Shown here in pieces: positions 1-9,385 of a stretch of 64,000 nt of DNA. This DNA is from FEN-1297 sp046704255 (GTDB lineage Bacteria > Bacteroidota > Ignavibacteria > Ignavibacteriales > Ignavibacteriaceae). The stretch is taken from NCBI GenBank assembly GCA_046704255.1, contig JBJKSH010000178.1, positions 1-64,000 of the forward strand, written 5' to 3'. Position 1 is the first letter of the stretch; every line of letters starts with the position of its first letter. The notes under the pieces are model-generated. The model was not told the DNA's origin and ran no database searches. It was given only the letters and a program-made list of their open reading frames with translations. The translations under genes were made by a program, and so were the position numbers.

Positions 1-1
1 A

Positions 2-64
2 TACATTTATGCATTGATAGGAAATAATATAAAGATAGCAAAGAAGATGATGCTTTTAAAATAG
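2..64 (+). CDS. 3' end of a T9SS-secreted protein (C-terminal sorting domain tail, partial)
   Basis: The first 63 bases read in frame 2 as the last 20 residues of a protein, ending GNNIKIAKKMMLLK before a TAG stop. This matches the ends of the next two genes (GNNVYMAKKMILLK and GNNVNIVRKMMLLK), so it is the end of a type IX secretion sorting domain whose gene lies mostly before the window. Nothing can be said of the catalytic part. It implies a run of at least three adjacent genes for T9SS cargo. Identification rests on the strong similarity to the neighbouring tails and is firm despite the short length. Confidence 0.8.
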   Translation, partial: YIYALIGNNIKIAKKMMLLK

Positions 65-71
65 TAATTAA

Positions 72-104
72 CTCTCACCGCAGACCTCTATACAAGTGTG
101 AGAG
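72..104 (+). other. Intergenic hairpin after the first T9SS gene
   Basis: CTCTCAC (72-78) and GTGAGAG (98-104) are exact inverted repeats around a 19-nt loop, 8 bases after the TAG of the partial gene. No T-run follows, so it is a weak terminator candidate or simple RNA 3'-end structure. The rest of the gap up to 234 is AT-rich with no clear promoter match. Confidence 0.3.
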
Positions 105-234
105 ATGAGACGAAAGCAATGAGGCGACAAATGTAGTAAAAGTAGTAAATGAATATTATCTATATAATCTATGATTTGTAAAAGTTGTTCAATTATTGCA
201 AAATTAAAATAAACATTAATTATTGGAGGTTAAT

Positions 235-1578
235 ATGAAGACAAAATTGTCACTAAGTTTTATTGTATTGTTTTTGTTTTTTTGTATATCGTTAAATGCA
301 CAAAACGTGCATCAGGTTGCTGCTGGCCAAGGTGTTATTTCAGCGGCATATGCAAACGCAAATGCAGGAGACATAATAGAATTAACTACTTCCGGAGGGC
401 AGTACATTGAAGTAAATCCTATAACAATAACAAAAGATATTACAATAAGAGCGGCATCCGGTTTGGCAGAAAAGCCTGTTATTTACTCTACGGCTACTAA
501 TACTTTTAATATTACTACGGGGGGGTTGACGGTAGATGGTATAATACTTAATGGTACCTTTCACGGTAACGTAATTGGGGGTTATCCATTTGCTATTAAT
601 GCGTTACAACCCGACAGCATAACCAGTTCCGACTTTAGTTTGAAATTAGACAATTGCGAAATTCGCAATTTTACGGCTAGTAACGGGAAAGGTATTTTTT
701 CAACTGATGCCACATTAAGCCCCATGGATTCTATAATAGTTACCAATTGTGTTTTTGATAGCTTAACCGGTTATGCAATTTATTTAAAAACTACCAAAGG
801 TGCAGTCTATCCCGGTGGTTTTAAATATTTTAAAATTGAAAATTGCTTAATAACTCATGTAATCGGAGATGACGGGATGGCAATGTATGTTCAACCTGCA
901 TCTAACGACAGCTCCTACACTCCCGCGGTAATTATAAATCATGTTACGGTTGTAGACATGAAAGGAAGAGGTATTTATTCAAATAAAGTAGCGGGGGCTA
1001 TTTGTGAAAATTCTATTGTTGCAAATGTTGCTGATACTAGTAAGTATGCCTTTTATATTTCTCCTAATAATTCTCCTTATGGGGCGATAACTACTGTTAC
1101 ACATTGTCTTTATTACAATGCAAATTATGGTGCTACTGCAGATACTGTTATTGATCTTATTAATGCGGATCCGATGTTTGCAGATACTGCAAACGGTGAT
1201 TATTCTTTAAAGGCTGGCTCGCCGGGCAAGAATGCCGGTACAGATGGCCTTGATTTAGGTTATATTCCGGGTGGTATTACAACCGGTGTAAGAACCGTAG
1301 CAGGACAAACACCTTCAACATTTAACCTTGGACAAAACTATCCCAACCCGTTTAATCCGTCTACATCCATACAATTCAATGTACCGAAATCCGGTATATA
1401 TACAATTAAGGTTTATAATTTACTTGGGCAGATGGTAGCAAAAATATTTGATCAAAACATAGCCTCCGGTAGCTATAGAATTAATTTTAATGCATCAAGC
1501 CTTTCTTCCGGGGTTTATTTATATGTTCTTAAAGGCAACAATGTTTATATGGCTAAAAAAATGATCTTATTAAAATAA
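235..1578 (+). CDS. Secreted right-handed beta-helix (pectate-lyase-like) protein with T9SS C-terminal domain
   Basis: A 447-residue protein. An in-frame TTG lies at 223, but the GGAGG at 225-229 sits correctly before ATG 235, which also starts a clean signal peptide (KTKLSLSFIVLFLFFCISLNAQ), so 235 is chosen. The middle has the repeating short-strand pattern of parallel beta-helix proteins (ITIRAASGL, LTVDGIILNG, FSLKLDNCEIRNF, FKIENCLITHV). The last ~85 residues hold the T9SS sorting domain with NLGQNYPNPFNPSTSIQF and end in MAKKMILLK. Family knowledge: such domains direct export and attachment at the cell surface. It probably binds or cleaves a polysaccharide, but no catalytic residues of a named lyase family could be assigned. 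The next gene encodes a related, larger protein. Confidence 0.8.
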   Translation: MKTKLSLSFIVLFLFFCISLNAQNVHQVAAGQGVISAAYANANAGDIIELTTSGGQYIEVNPITITKDITIRAASGLAEKPVIYSTATNTFNITTGGLTVDGIILNGTFHGNVIGGYPFAINALQPDSITSSDFSLKLDNCEIRNFTASNGKGIFSTDATLSPMDSIIVTNCVFDSLTGYAIYLKTTKGAVYPGGFKYFKIENCLITHVIGDDGMAMYVQPASNDSSYTPAVIINHVTVVDMKGRGIYSNKVAGAICENSIVANVADTSKYAFYISPNNSPYGAITTVTHCLYYNANYGATADTVIDLINADPMFADTANGDYSLKAGSPGKNAGTDGLDLGYIPGGITTGVRTVAGQTPSTFNLGQNYPNPFNPSTSIQFNVPKSGIYTIKVYNLLGQMVAKIFDQNIASGSYRINFNASSLSSGVYLYVLKGNNVYMAKKMILLK

Positions 1579-1664
1579 TTTATTTCAAAATTTTCTTTGC
1601 ATGAATAGTAGAAAGCAAATATAAATTTATACTATTGTAAAATTAAATTAAATAGGAGGAAATA

Positions 1665-4199
1665 ATGAAATTGCAAAAAAACATTTTATTTATTTTGATG
1701 TTCATTTTAATATCGGCAACAAGTGCAGCTTTTGCTCAGGATACGGTTTATGTTGCAGCAGGTCCGGATTCAATTCTAGCTGCATTTCAAAAGGTAAATC
1801 CCGGCGGAACTATTATATTAACAACATCCGGAGGCGTGTATAGTACATCCTCTTTTATTGGCATCGGTTTTACCGGAACGAACGATAGAAATATAGAAGT
1901 AACCATAAAAGCTAAAGATGGCCTTGCAGAAAAACCGGTATGGACAAGTAGTTCAAATGTTGTGGATATCAGAGGTAACTGCACCATTCAGGGAATAAAA
2001 TTTGATTATACTGCAAATCCTACTCACTATCCTTTATACTTGAAAGAATCCGGAGATACGGGGACAGTTAAAATAGAGGACTGCGATTTAATAGGTGCAA
2101 GCAATGGCCTCGTTGGTTCCGGATCGGCAGGAGACTCGCTGATATTTAAGAACTGTACCTTTTCAAAAATAAGCGCTTACGGTGTTAAGCTTCAAAAAGG
2201 AAAGGGTACGTTAGGAGCAGTAAATTATTTAGGATTAGAAGATTGTACTTTTGACAGTGTTTATCAAGCAGTTTTAGTACAGGATAATGATGGAAACATT
2301 TCAACACCGGGTCCGGCTATCGTAATGAATCATTTGACAAATTACGGAAGCATGGGTTCACCTGCATTTAATATTACCGGTATAGATGGAGTAATATTAA
2401 AGAACTCGATAATCTCCAATGCTGATTCATTAGTAATGGATTTATATGGGACGAACTCGAAGGTAAACAATGTATTGTATTATAGTTCCAAAGGAAGTTT
2501 TGGTTATCAGGACGGCGCAACATTCTTGCAGTTGTCTAATGTACTTGCTAACCAGAATCCCATGTTTAAAGATCCTGCCAACGGAGATTTCACACTACAA
2601 ACCGGTTCGCCGGCAATAGGTGCAGCAGATGACGGCACGAGTCTTGGCGATCTACGATGGGTTCCGCCGGCACCTAAGTTAATAGAAGTTACTGCCGGAA
2701 CCGATCAAATATTGGCTGCATTCCAGGCAATAGCTCCCGGCGGAACAATTGAATTAGCTACTTCCGGCGGAGTATACCAGGAATCTGACTTTATTGGTAT
2801 AGGTTATGTAAACGGAGCAAATACCAGAGACATACCTGTTACAATAAAAGCAAAGGACGGTTTAGCTAAGAAGCCTATTTGGTTTACAAATACCCAGAAT
2901 GTTCTTGACATTAGGCGAAGCTGCTTAATTAAGGGAATAGATTTTGATTACACCAGTAATCCTACACACTATCCTTTATATGTTAAAGAAAATGGAGATA
3001 CAGGTACGGTAAAAATAGAGGACTGTGATATTATTAATGCAAGTAACGGTCTAGTAGGTTCCGGATCAGCAGGAGATTCGTTAATATTTGAAAACTGCAC
3101 ATTTAAAAACATTAGTGCCTATGGTGCTAAACTTCAAAAAGGAAAAGGTACCTTAGGAGCATTTAACTACGTAGGATTAGAAAATTGTACGTTTGACAGT
3201 GTTTATCAGGCAGTTTTAGTACAAGATAATGATGGCAATATTTCGACACCTGGTCCGAAGATAGTACTGAATCATTTGACGAATTATGGAAGCATGGGTT
3301 CACCTGCATTTAATATTACCGGTATAGACGGGGTAACTTTAAAGAACTCTATAGTTACGAATGCGGATTCGCTGGTACTGGATTTGTATGGGACGAATAC
3401 AAAGGTAAGCAATATTATGTATTATCAATCCAAGGGTAGTTTCGGATACCAGGACAACGCAACCCAAAGTCAATTATCAAGTATCTTTGCAGATGAAGAT
3501 CCATTATTTCAAAATCCGGCAAGTGGAGATTTTACACTGCAAACAGGTTCACCGGCTATTGGTGCTGCAGATGACGGCAGTAATTTAGGAGATCTCAGTT
3601 GGAGTTCCCCGGTTGTACCGGTTGAACTTACTTCATTTACTGCAGCAGCAGACAATAATAATGTCAATTTGAATTGGTCAACTGCTACGGAAACAAATAA
3701 CAGCGGATTTGAAGTTGAACGGGCTTCGTCACGGCTAGACGGGACAATGCCCCGTCAAGACACCTGGGTAAAGATTGGATTTATAAAAGGAAGCGGTTCT
3801 TCTACCGAATCTCAAAGTTATTCATTTGTAGATAAGAATCTGACGCCCGGTAATTACACTTACAGGTTAAAGCAAATCGATTTCAACGGTACGTTCTCAT
3901 ATTCAAAAGAAGTGGAAGTTGAGTTAAACACTCCAAAAACTTTTGCATTAGATCAGAATTATCCGAATCCTTTTAATCCGTCTACTACAATTCAATTTAG
4001 TATACCAAAGTCCGGTGTGTATAAAATTAAAGTATACGATATTCTCGGTAAGGAAGTAGAAACATTATTTAACGGTAACATTGCACCCGGCATATATAAG
4101 ATAAATTTTAATGCCGATAAGTTATCTTCGGGATTATACATTTATACGTTAACCGGGAATAATGTTAATATTGTTAGAAAAATGATGCTCTTAAAATAA
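1665..4199 (+). CDS. Secreted protein with two duplicated beta-helix domains, linker domain and T9SS sorting domain
   Basis: 844 residues with a strong ribosome site (AGGAGGA, 1654-1660) and signal peptide ending AAFAQ. Residues ~25-335 and ~340-650 are two copies of one beta-helix domain: each begins VxAGxDxILAAFQ, contains TNPTHYPLY-like and SNGLVGSGSAGDSLIF segments, and ends DFTLQTGSPAIGAADDG. Next is a VELTSFTA...NWSTATETNNSGFEVER domain of fibronectin-like type common before T9SS tails, and then the sorting domain (DQNYPNPFNPSTTIQF ... MMLLK). A palindromic insertion lies in the linker domain at 3738-3756. The likely role is polysaccharide binding or cleavage at the cell surface, as for the upstream gene; the substrate is not visible from sequence. 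Confidence 0.8.
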   Translation: MKLQKNILFILMFILISATSAAFAQDTVYVAAGPDSILAAFQKVNPGGTIILTTSGGVYSTSSFIGIGFTGTNDRNIEVTIKAKDGLAEKPVWTSSSNVVDIRGNCTIQGIKFDYTANPTHYPLYLKESGDTGTVKIEDCDLIGASNGLVGSGSAGDSLIFKNCTFSKISAYGVKLQKGKGTLGAVNYLGLEDCTFDSVYQAVLVQDNDGNISTPGPAIVMNHLTNYGSMGSPAFNITGIDGVILKNSIISNADSLVMDLYGTNSKVNNVLYYSSKGSFGYQDGATFLQLSNVLANQNPMFKDPANGDFTLQTGSPAIGAADDGTSLGDLRWVPPAPKLIEVTAGTDQILAAFQAIAPGGTIELATSGGVYQESDFIGIGYVNGANTRDIPVTIKAKDGLAKKPIWFTNTQNVLDIRRSCLIKGIDFDYTSNPTHYPLYVKENGDTGTVKIEDCDIINASNGLVGSGSAGDSLIFENCTFKNISAYGAKLQKGKGTLGAFNYVGLENCTFDSVYQAVLVQDNDGNISTPGPKIVLNHLTNYGSMGSPAFNITGIDGVTLKNSIVTNADSLVLDLYGTNTKVSNIMYYQSKGSFGYQDNATQSQLSSIFADEDPLFQNPASGDFTLQTGSPAIGAADDGSNLGDLSWSSPVVPVELTSFTAAADNNNVNLNWSTATETNNSGFEVERASSRLDGTMPRQDTWVKIGFIKGSGSSTESQSYSFVDKNLTPGNYTYRLKQIDFNGTFSYSKEVEVELNTPKTFALDQNYPNPFNPSTTIQFSIPKSGVYKIKVYDILGKEVETLFNGNIAPGIYKINFNADKLSSGLYIYTLTGNNVNIVRKMMLLK
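3738..3756 (+). repeat. In-frame palindromic insertion inside a T9SS protein gene
   Basis: GACGGG (3738-3743) and CCCGTC (3751-3756) form a hairpin with a 7-nt loop. It encodes the odd stretch SSRLDGTMPRQDTW inside the otherwise canonical FEVERAS...WVKIGF segment of the linker domain. The surrounding family pattern normally passes directly from the VER strand to the WxKIGF strand, so this looks like a small REP-type insertion kept in frame. Confidence 0.5.
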
Positions 4200-4268
4200 A
4201 AGTCCGTTCTTCACCCCCTTCCCGTATAATTAAAATGCCGAAGGGAAGAGGCTGTTTGAAGGAAGTAA

Positions 4269-4298
4269 TTGTAGAAAGGGCAAAAGCCCTTTCTACAA
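4269..4298 (+). terminator. Strong intergenic hairpin after the T9SS genes
   Basis: TTGTAGAAAGGGC (4269-4281) and GCCCTTTCTACAA (4286-4298) form a perfect 13-bp stem with an AAAA loop in the 189-bp gap before the DUF4838 gene. It is followed by AAAATATTG rather than a T-run, so termination on the + strand may be Rho-dependent, or the hairpin may protect the upstream mRNA. A looser CTTCCC/GGGAAG pair lies just before it. Confidence 0.45.
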
Positions 4299-4388
4299 AA
4301 TATTGTTCATGAAGATAATCAAGCAATGCCTAAAGGTAGTTAAAGCAGAAGGCATTAAGACAAAAGTATATTTGTAAATGGATAAGTA

Positions 4389-6320
4389 ATGAAAATGTGT
4401 CTTATGGTAGCAGTATTGTTTGCGGTAAATATGTACTGCATTTGTCAGGCACAAGTTTTAGTAGAAAATCACAAGGCTATGGCAATTATAGTTGTACCGT
4501 CGGGAACAATTATTTCCCAGGAACTGCTCCTTTCAAGAAAGGGAAGCAATTCTGTGTCTGCAGGAGCAGAAGAATTACAAAAATATATAGCTATAGCCAC
4601 TGGAGCGAAACTTAGCATTGTTAATGAAGATAAATTGATAAAAGCCGAAGATTCAAAAGCCAAAATCTTCGTTGGCCCATGTACAAATACAAAACAGGTA
4701 ATTGATATTAGAAAGATTCAGCCGGAAGGCTTTATAATTAAGAACAATGGGCAGAATGTGTATATTGCCGGTCGTGATAAATCTGATGCGGGCATTAGTG
4801 TTTACGGTACTTACTACGGCTGTGATGAATTTCTTGAAAAATATTTAGGTATACGCTGGCTTATGCCGGGAAGGCTTGGTGAGGTTGTTCCAAAGTCTGC
4901 ATCTCTGAAAATCGGCAGCGTTGATATAAAGCAGGAACCGCTTTTATGGCAAAGACATATTCGCAATGTTGAGATCTACGGCCATAGAAAACGCATTTCT
5001 CGGATTCTTAAAGTTTGGGGAGTATCCTTACGAGGATATGATAAATTTTTTTCTAGAAAGGAAACTGAGCCATGGTTCATGCATCAGCGGATTGGTGCGC
5101 GTGTTAGGCTCAAATACGGGCATGCTTTTAAGGGCTGGTGGGATAAGTACCATAAAAAATATCCCGATATCTTTGCGATGCAGCCTGATGGTACACGAAA
5201 CGACGGAAATTATCGAGAGAAATTCTGCGTTTCAAATCCGCAGTATTGGCAGTTAGTAGCACAGGAGAAAATTAAAGAGTTAAAGGCTGACCCACTCCTT
5301 ACTGCAGCCTCTATTTCTCCAAATGACGGCGGAGGCCCTTTGCCCTGCTGTTGTAAGGTATGTAAATCGTGGGATTCACCTAATGCTCATGGAAGTCTTA
5401 CAGACAGGTATTTCCGATCCTTCAATGAGATAGCGAAGCTTGTAGCAAAAAAAATGCCCGGTAGATACCTGGGCTGTTATGCTTATTCAAATTACAGGGT
5501 ACCTCCTGTAAAATTGCACCATCTGGAAAAGAATCTAATTGTCGGGTTTGTTGGATTTAATACTTACCTTAATAACAAGATCCGTCTGCAAGATCGCAAG
5601 TATTGGCTTGAGTGGTCAAAACTTGCCAAACAACTTTTTATAAGACCGAATCTTTTCTGGTATAACATGGGAATGCCGGTAAATTATACACACAAAATTG
5701 CTCAGGATATCAGGTTCATGGCAGACCATGGAATGCGGGCAGCAGATTTTGACGGTCTTATAGGCAATTGGGGCAGTGAAGGTCTGGATTATTATGTGGT
5801 CGCAAAGTTGTTATGGAATCCATATGCGGATGTAAATGCTATTGTGGCTGATTATTGTAATGCTGCCTATGGTAAAGGTGCGTCCTTTATGGAGGATTAT
5901 TATAAAAAACTTGAAGCCCTAACAAATCAAATTGCCAGTGCAGGGTATTATATGAAAAAAATGGATGGCGTACGAGTCAACGTCAATATTGAAAGGTATA
6001 TGGGCACATACTCAGATGGTGTATTAAAGGATTTAAAAAATCTAATAACTGAAGCAGAACATGCTATCGGAAATTCTGATTCTTCCGAAGTTGCAAGAAT
6101 AAAGCTAATAGCAGTTGATTTAGATTATGTTCCGCATGTTAGAGACCTGGTTTTTGCCGCTGCTGCAGTACGAAATCATAAAATGACTCTAAACAAATAC
6201 AAAGTGATATTCGAACGAGAAAATAAATATTTTGCTTCGATGGCATTAAACTGGTCGGTGTCTATGGCACACGATTATTCATATATTAAACAGGCATTGA
6301 GCCTGAAACAAAATAATTAA
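4389..6320 (+). CDS. DUF4838 family secreted protein (putative glycoside hydrolase)
   Basis: 643 residues with a short signal peptide (MCLMVAVLFAVNMYCICQAQ). Residues ~45-130 have the N-terminal alpha/beta domain often found before glucuronidase- or hexosaminidase-like barrels (AEELQKYIAIATGAKLSIV, GFIIKNNGQNVYIAGRD). The rest matches DUF4838 in pattern: CDEFLEKYLGIRWLMPG, SPNDGGGPLPCCCKVCKSWD, and near the end NWGSEGLDYYVVAKLLWNP. The architecture resembles alpha-glucuronidases (GH67/GH115-like), but I cannot assign catalytic residues. It begins the first metabolic run of the island and is followed after 46 bp by a GH20-like gene. No strong Shine-Dalgarno sequence precedes ATG 4389. The family call is fairly sure; the enzyme activity is inferred. 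Confidence 0.75.
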   Translation: MKMCLMVAVLFAVNMYCICQAQVLVENHKAMAIIVVPSGTIISQELLLSRKGSNSVSAGAEELQKYIAIATGAKLSIVNEDKLIKAEDSKAKIFVGPCTNTKQVIDIRKIQPEGFIIKNNGQNVYIAGRDKSDAGISVYGTYYGCDEFLEKYLGIRWLMPGRLGEVVPKSASLKIGSVDIKQEPLLWQRHIRNVEIYGHRKRISRILKVWGVSLRGYDKFFSRKETEPWFMHQRIGARVRLKYGHAFKGWWDKYHKKYPDIFAMQPDGTRNDGNYREKFCVSNPQYWQLVAQEKIKELKADPLLTAASISPNDGGGPLPCCCKVCKSWDSPNAHGSLTDRYFRSFNEIAKLVAKKMPGRYLGCYAYSNYRVPPVKLHHLEKNLIVGFVGFNTYLNNKIRLQDRKYWLEWSKLAKQLFIRPNLFWYNMGMPVNYTHKIAQDIRFMADHGMRAADFDGLIGNWGSEGLDYYVVAKLLWNPYADVNAIVADYCNAAYGKGASFMEDYYKKLEALTNQIASAGYYMKKMDGVRVNVNIERYMGTYSDGVLKDLKNLITEAEHAIGNSDSSEVARIKLIAVDLDYVPHVRDLVFAAAAVRNHKMTLNKYKVIFERENKYFASMALNWSVSMAHDYSYIKQALSLKQNN

Positions 6321-6366
6321 TGTAAATAAAAATTAGAAAAATTATTTAGGCTTAAAAGAAATTACA

Positions 6367-8703
6367 ATGTTATTAAATAAATATTTTAACACGGCTTTTA
6401 TTTTTACTATACTCTTTTTCCTGCTGGCAAACTGCATTTTTTCTCAAAGCAATGAAAAGCCTTTTGTGTTTCCGATACCCTTATATATGGAAGAAACCGG
6501 CGGTAATTTTAATATTGATAGCTCTACCGTTGTAATTTTAACACAAAATGAAACTAAGGCCGAAAAACAATTAAACTATTTGCTTAATGATTTACTGGTA
6601 AATAAATATCAATTCCCCTTAAAAAATATAACTGAATCAAAATCTTTACCCGCCGGGAAATATTTTTTGCTCGGAACTATTGATAATCCTCTGGTCAATC
6701 AATATTGCAAACAAAATAAGTTAACGTCTTCTTTAAAGGAATTAGGTAAAGAAGGGTATGTCTTATCAATTACCGGAAAGTCAATAGTTGTAGCAGCTAA
6801 CACCAAATACGGTGCATTATATGGATTTGAAACTCTAAGACAATTAATAAGAAAAGAAGCTGGAAGAATTTACTTACCTCAATTATTAATAAAAGATAAA
6901 CCACAATATTCTTTTAGAGGTATTAAGCTTTACTTACCCGGCAGAGAAAACATACAGTTTTTTAAGAGGTTTGTAAAAAACTTTGTTGCACTTTATAAGT
7001 TTAATAAGATAATTCTGGAATTAAATGCAAACATGCAATTGGACCGGCACCCGGAGTTAAACATTGCTGCAGTTAGATTTGCCAAAATGCTAAATTACAG
7101 CCGCAGGAACCGGCCTGCCGGCCCGCATGATGAATACCTGGATTCCTCCCATCAGGATGTTGCCGATGGAGAAGTTCTAAGCCAGGTAGAAGTTGCAGAC
7201 TTGGTTAAGTATATCCGTTCCTTTAATATTGAAGTAATACCGGAGTTGCCGTCGTTAACTCACTCATATTATTTATTAGGCGGCCACAAGAATTTAGCCT
7301 TAGATCCTCAACTTAAATATCCCGATTCTTATAATCCTTTAAATCCGGAGATATACAAAATATATTTTGATGTTCTTGATGAATATATAAAAGTCATTCA
7401 TCCGAAATTAATTCATGTAGGGCATGATGAATGGCGAGATGATATTAGTACATGTGAACAATGCAAAGGTAAAGACTGGGGATTGATGTATGCAAATGAT
7501 TTGATTAAAATTCACAATTATCTGGCGAAGAAAGGGATTAAAATTGCTATCTGGGGTGATCATTTGATGGAGTCTGTGCGGGGTAAAGGTTTTAGAACCT
7601 GGAAAACACATACCGGTTATGTTTACCATATTCCGGGTGCACTAACTCCAGAACAAGTAAAAAAATTAATTCCCAAAGACATACTTATATTTAATTGGTT
7701 TTGGTATGACATAAATAATGACAAGCAAATTTCTAAGTTCGGATTTAAACAGGTTTATGGAAATTTAAGACCTGACATTGCTGACTGGAGTCAAAGGAAG
7801 ACTATTCCAGGTGTACTTGGCGGGGCGCCTTCTTCCTGGGCAGCAACTACGGAGATGAATATTGGTAAAGACTTACTTTATGATTTCCTCGGTTGTTCTA
7901 ATTTGCTGTGGTCAAAGCATCAAATATCTCTTGATTCGCTGGCATTCCTTACCCAATTTTTAATGCCTAATATCAGATTAAATTTAAGCGGGAAAAATTT
8001 GCCGAGTGATGACGGATTAAAAGTAAAACCGGTAAACATAAATTCAAATTTCAATTCATCTCTTTCTCACGGAACGGACAGCATAAACACAGGTGATATT
8101 ATAACAGGTAAAATTAAATCCGGTAATTTTATTTTTAATTTACCTGCTGCGGTAAACGGGAAGCGTGCGGTTGTTGTAGAAACACAAAAAGGTAATTTGG
8201 TTAATAATGAAGTAAAAGATATTCCTATAAATGAGGATGTAAGCAGTATCATCTTTCTCCAGGCATGCACAAAGCCGGCGGCAAATAGAAAAGCTTATAC
8301 ATCAATTTATAATTTTAATGAATCCGCGCAGCTTTTGGGCTGGTATCAAGTAGTATACGAAGATGGATTTACGGAAACAATTCCTATCAGATACGGCATA
8401 AATATTTTGGATTGGCAGTGGCGGCAAAGAATTCTTAGCGGTAAAGAAAGCAAAATAAAATATAACCAGGATAAATATGCATACGAAGCCGATGCGGTTT
8501 CATGTTCCAACAATCCTAAGAATCCGATTACTTTTTTTGCTTTTGAATGGAAGAATAACCGGTTTGGCAAAAAAATAAAAGAGATAAATCTTAAAGCTGT
8601 TGATTATAAAAAGAATAACGAAAATTCAATTGTACTATTAGCTGTTAGTGTTACCGGTAAATTAAGCGGTATTAAAAAAGCCATTGGTAAGGAAAGTGAA
8701 TAA
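6367..8703 (+). CDS. Glycoside hydrolase family 20-like protein (beta-N-acetylhexosaminidase type), secreted
   Basis: 778 residues with a signal peptide ending CIFSQ. Residues ~30-165 form the GH20b-type N-terminal domain, ending YGALYGFETLRQL. A barrel follows (YSFRGIKLYLPGR; EVADLVKYIRSFNIEVIPELPSLTH). The HVGHDEWR motif near residue 349 carries the Asp-Glu pair that GH20 enzymes use for substrate-assisted cleavage of terminal N-acetylhexosamines. The ~230-residue C-terminal region is a beta-rich add-on with no clear assignment. It probably releases amino sugars in the periplasm or outside, fitting the PIG-L deacetylases, kinase and aminotransferase downstream. The ~780-residue length is normal for multi-domain members. 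GH20 is the best call; substrate unknown. Confidence 0.75.
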   Translation: MLLNKYFNTAFIFTILFFLLANCIFSQSNEKPFVFPIPLYMEETGGNFNIDSSTVVILTQNETKAEKQLNYLLNDLLVNKYQFPLKNITESKSLPAGKYFLLGTIDNPLVNQYCKQNKLTSSLKELGKEGYVLSITGKSIVVAANTKYGALYGFETLRQLIRKEAGRIYLPQLLIKDKPQYSFRGIKLYLPGRENIQFFKRFVKNFVALYKFNKIILELNANMQLDRHPELNIAAVRFAKMLNYSRRNRPAGPHDEYLDSSHQDVADGEVLSQVEVADLVKYIRSFNIEVIPELPSLTHSYYLLGGHKNLALDPQLKYPDSYNPLNPEIYKIYFDVLDEYIKVIHPKLIHVGHDEWRDDISTCEQCKGKDWGLMYANDLIKIHNYLAKKGIKIAIWGDHLMESVRGKGFRTWKTHTGYVYHIPGALTPEQVKKLIPKDILIFNWFWYDINNDKQISKFGFKQVYGNLRPDIADWSQRKTIPGVLGGAPSSWAATTEMNIGKDLLYDFLGCSNLLWSKHQISLDSLAFLTQFLMPNIRLNLSGKNLPSDDGLKVKPVNINSNFNSSLSHGTDSINTGDIITGKIKSGNFIFNLPAAVNGKRAVVVETQKGNLVNNEVKDIPINEDVSSIIFLQACTKPAANRKAYTSIYNFNESAQLLGWYQVVYEDGFTETIPIRYGINILDWQWRQRILSGKESKIKYNQDKYAYEADAVSCSNNPKNPITFFAFEWKNNRFGKKIKEINLKAVDYKKNNENSIVLLAVSVTGKLSGIKKAIGKESE

Positions 8704-8710
8704 GTAATTT

Positions 8711-9385
8711 ATGAATCAGGTTAGCTATACGGTAATTAAAAAATTTAAAGACCCTGTTGATTTTTCGGGAAGAGAAACATGGTCTAATATTGCTCCTTTA
8801 TATATTGATAACTATATGTGGATGGACAACGGATATACCCCTTTTGTAGCAGTAAAATTATTTCATACCGAAAAAAATATTTATTTGTTTTATCACGTAC
8901 TAGAAGATAAAATAACAATCAAGCATACAAAATTCGGCTCCGATGTTTATAAAGACAGTGCCGTAGAGTTTTTTATAAATCCGTTCCCGGAAAGTTCGCT
9001 AGAATATTTTAACATAGAAATAAATGCATTAGGCATTCCTCTGGTTGGCGTAGGTTTAAACGGGGACGACACACGGAGATATTATTTTAAGGAAAATGAA
9101 ATGAAGGAATTGGAAATTAAACCTTCATTAAAACAACCGGTAACGGGATATCACGGAAAAGACTTTTGGGATCTTTTTGTAAAAATTCCCAAAAGAATTT
9201 TTGAAAACTATTATTCGATAGAATTTTCTGATAAACAATGTATAGCAAATTTTTATAAATGCGGCGATGAAACAGAATTTGAACATTACGGTGCATGGAG
9301 CAGAATTGAAAATCCCACGCCTGATTTCAGTCTTACTAAATATTTTGGAAAATTAATTTTTGAAGAGGCAAGGATAAATAATTGA
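8711..9385 (+). CDS. CBM9-like carbohydrate-binding domain protein
   Basis: 224 residues without a signal peptide, starting 7 bases after the GH20-like gene and overlapping the next gene by 4 bases, so it is part of the same operon. The pattern (WSNIAPLYIDNY, FVAVKLFHTEKNIYLFYHV, YKDSAVEFFINPF, YFNIEINALGIPL, DLFVKIPKRIF) is that of the CBM9-like/DOMON beta-sandwich found in carbohydrate-binding proteins. With no export signal it would act in the cytoplasm, which is unusual for a CBM. A partner or regulatory role is possible. It has no visible catalytic motif. Confidence 0.65.
   Translation: MNQVSYTVIKKFKDPVDFSGRETWSNIAPLYIDNYMWMDNGYTPFVAVKLFHTEKNIYLFYHVLEDKITIKHTKFGSDVYKDSAVEFFINPFPESSLEYFNIEINALGIPLVGVGLNGDDTRRYYFKENEMKELEIKPSLKQPVTGYHGKDFWDLFVKIPKRIFENYYSIEFSDKQCIANFYKCGDETEFEHYGAWSRIENPTPDFSLTKYFGKLIFEEARINN

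Noticed and set aside
1689..3610. Two separate genes joined by assembly error
   Set aside because: The frame is continuous, the halves differ at many positions, and a single signal peptide and single sorting domain frame the protein.
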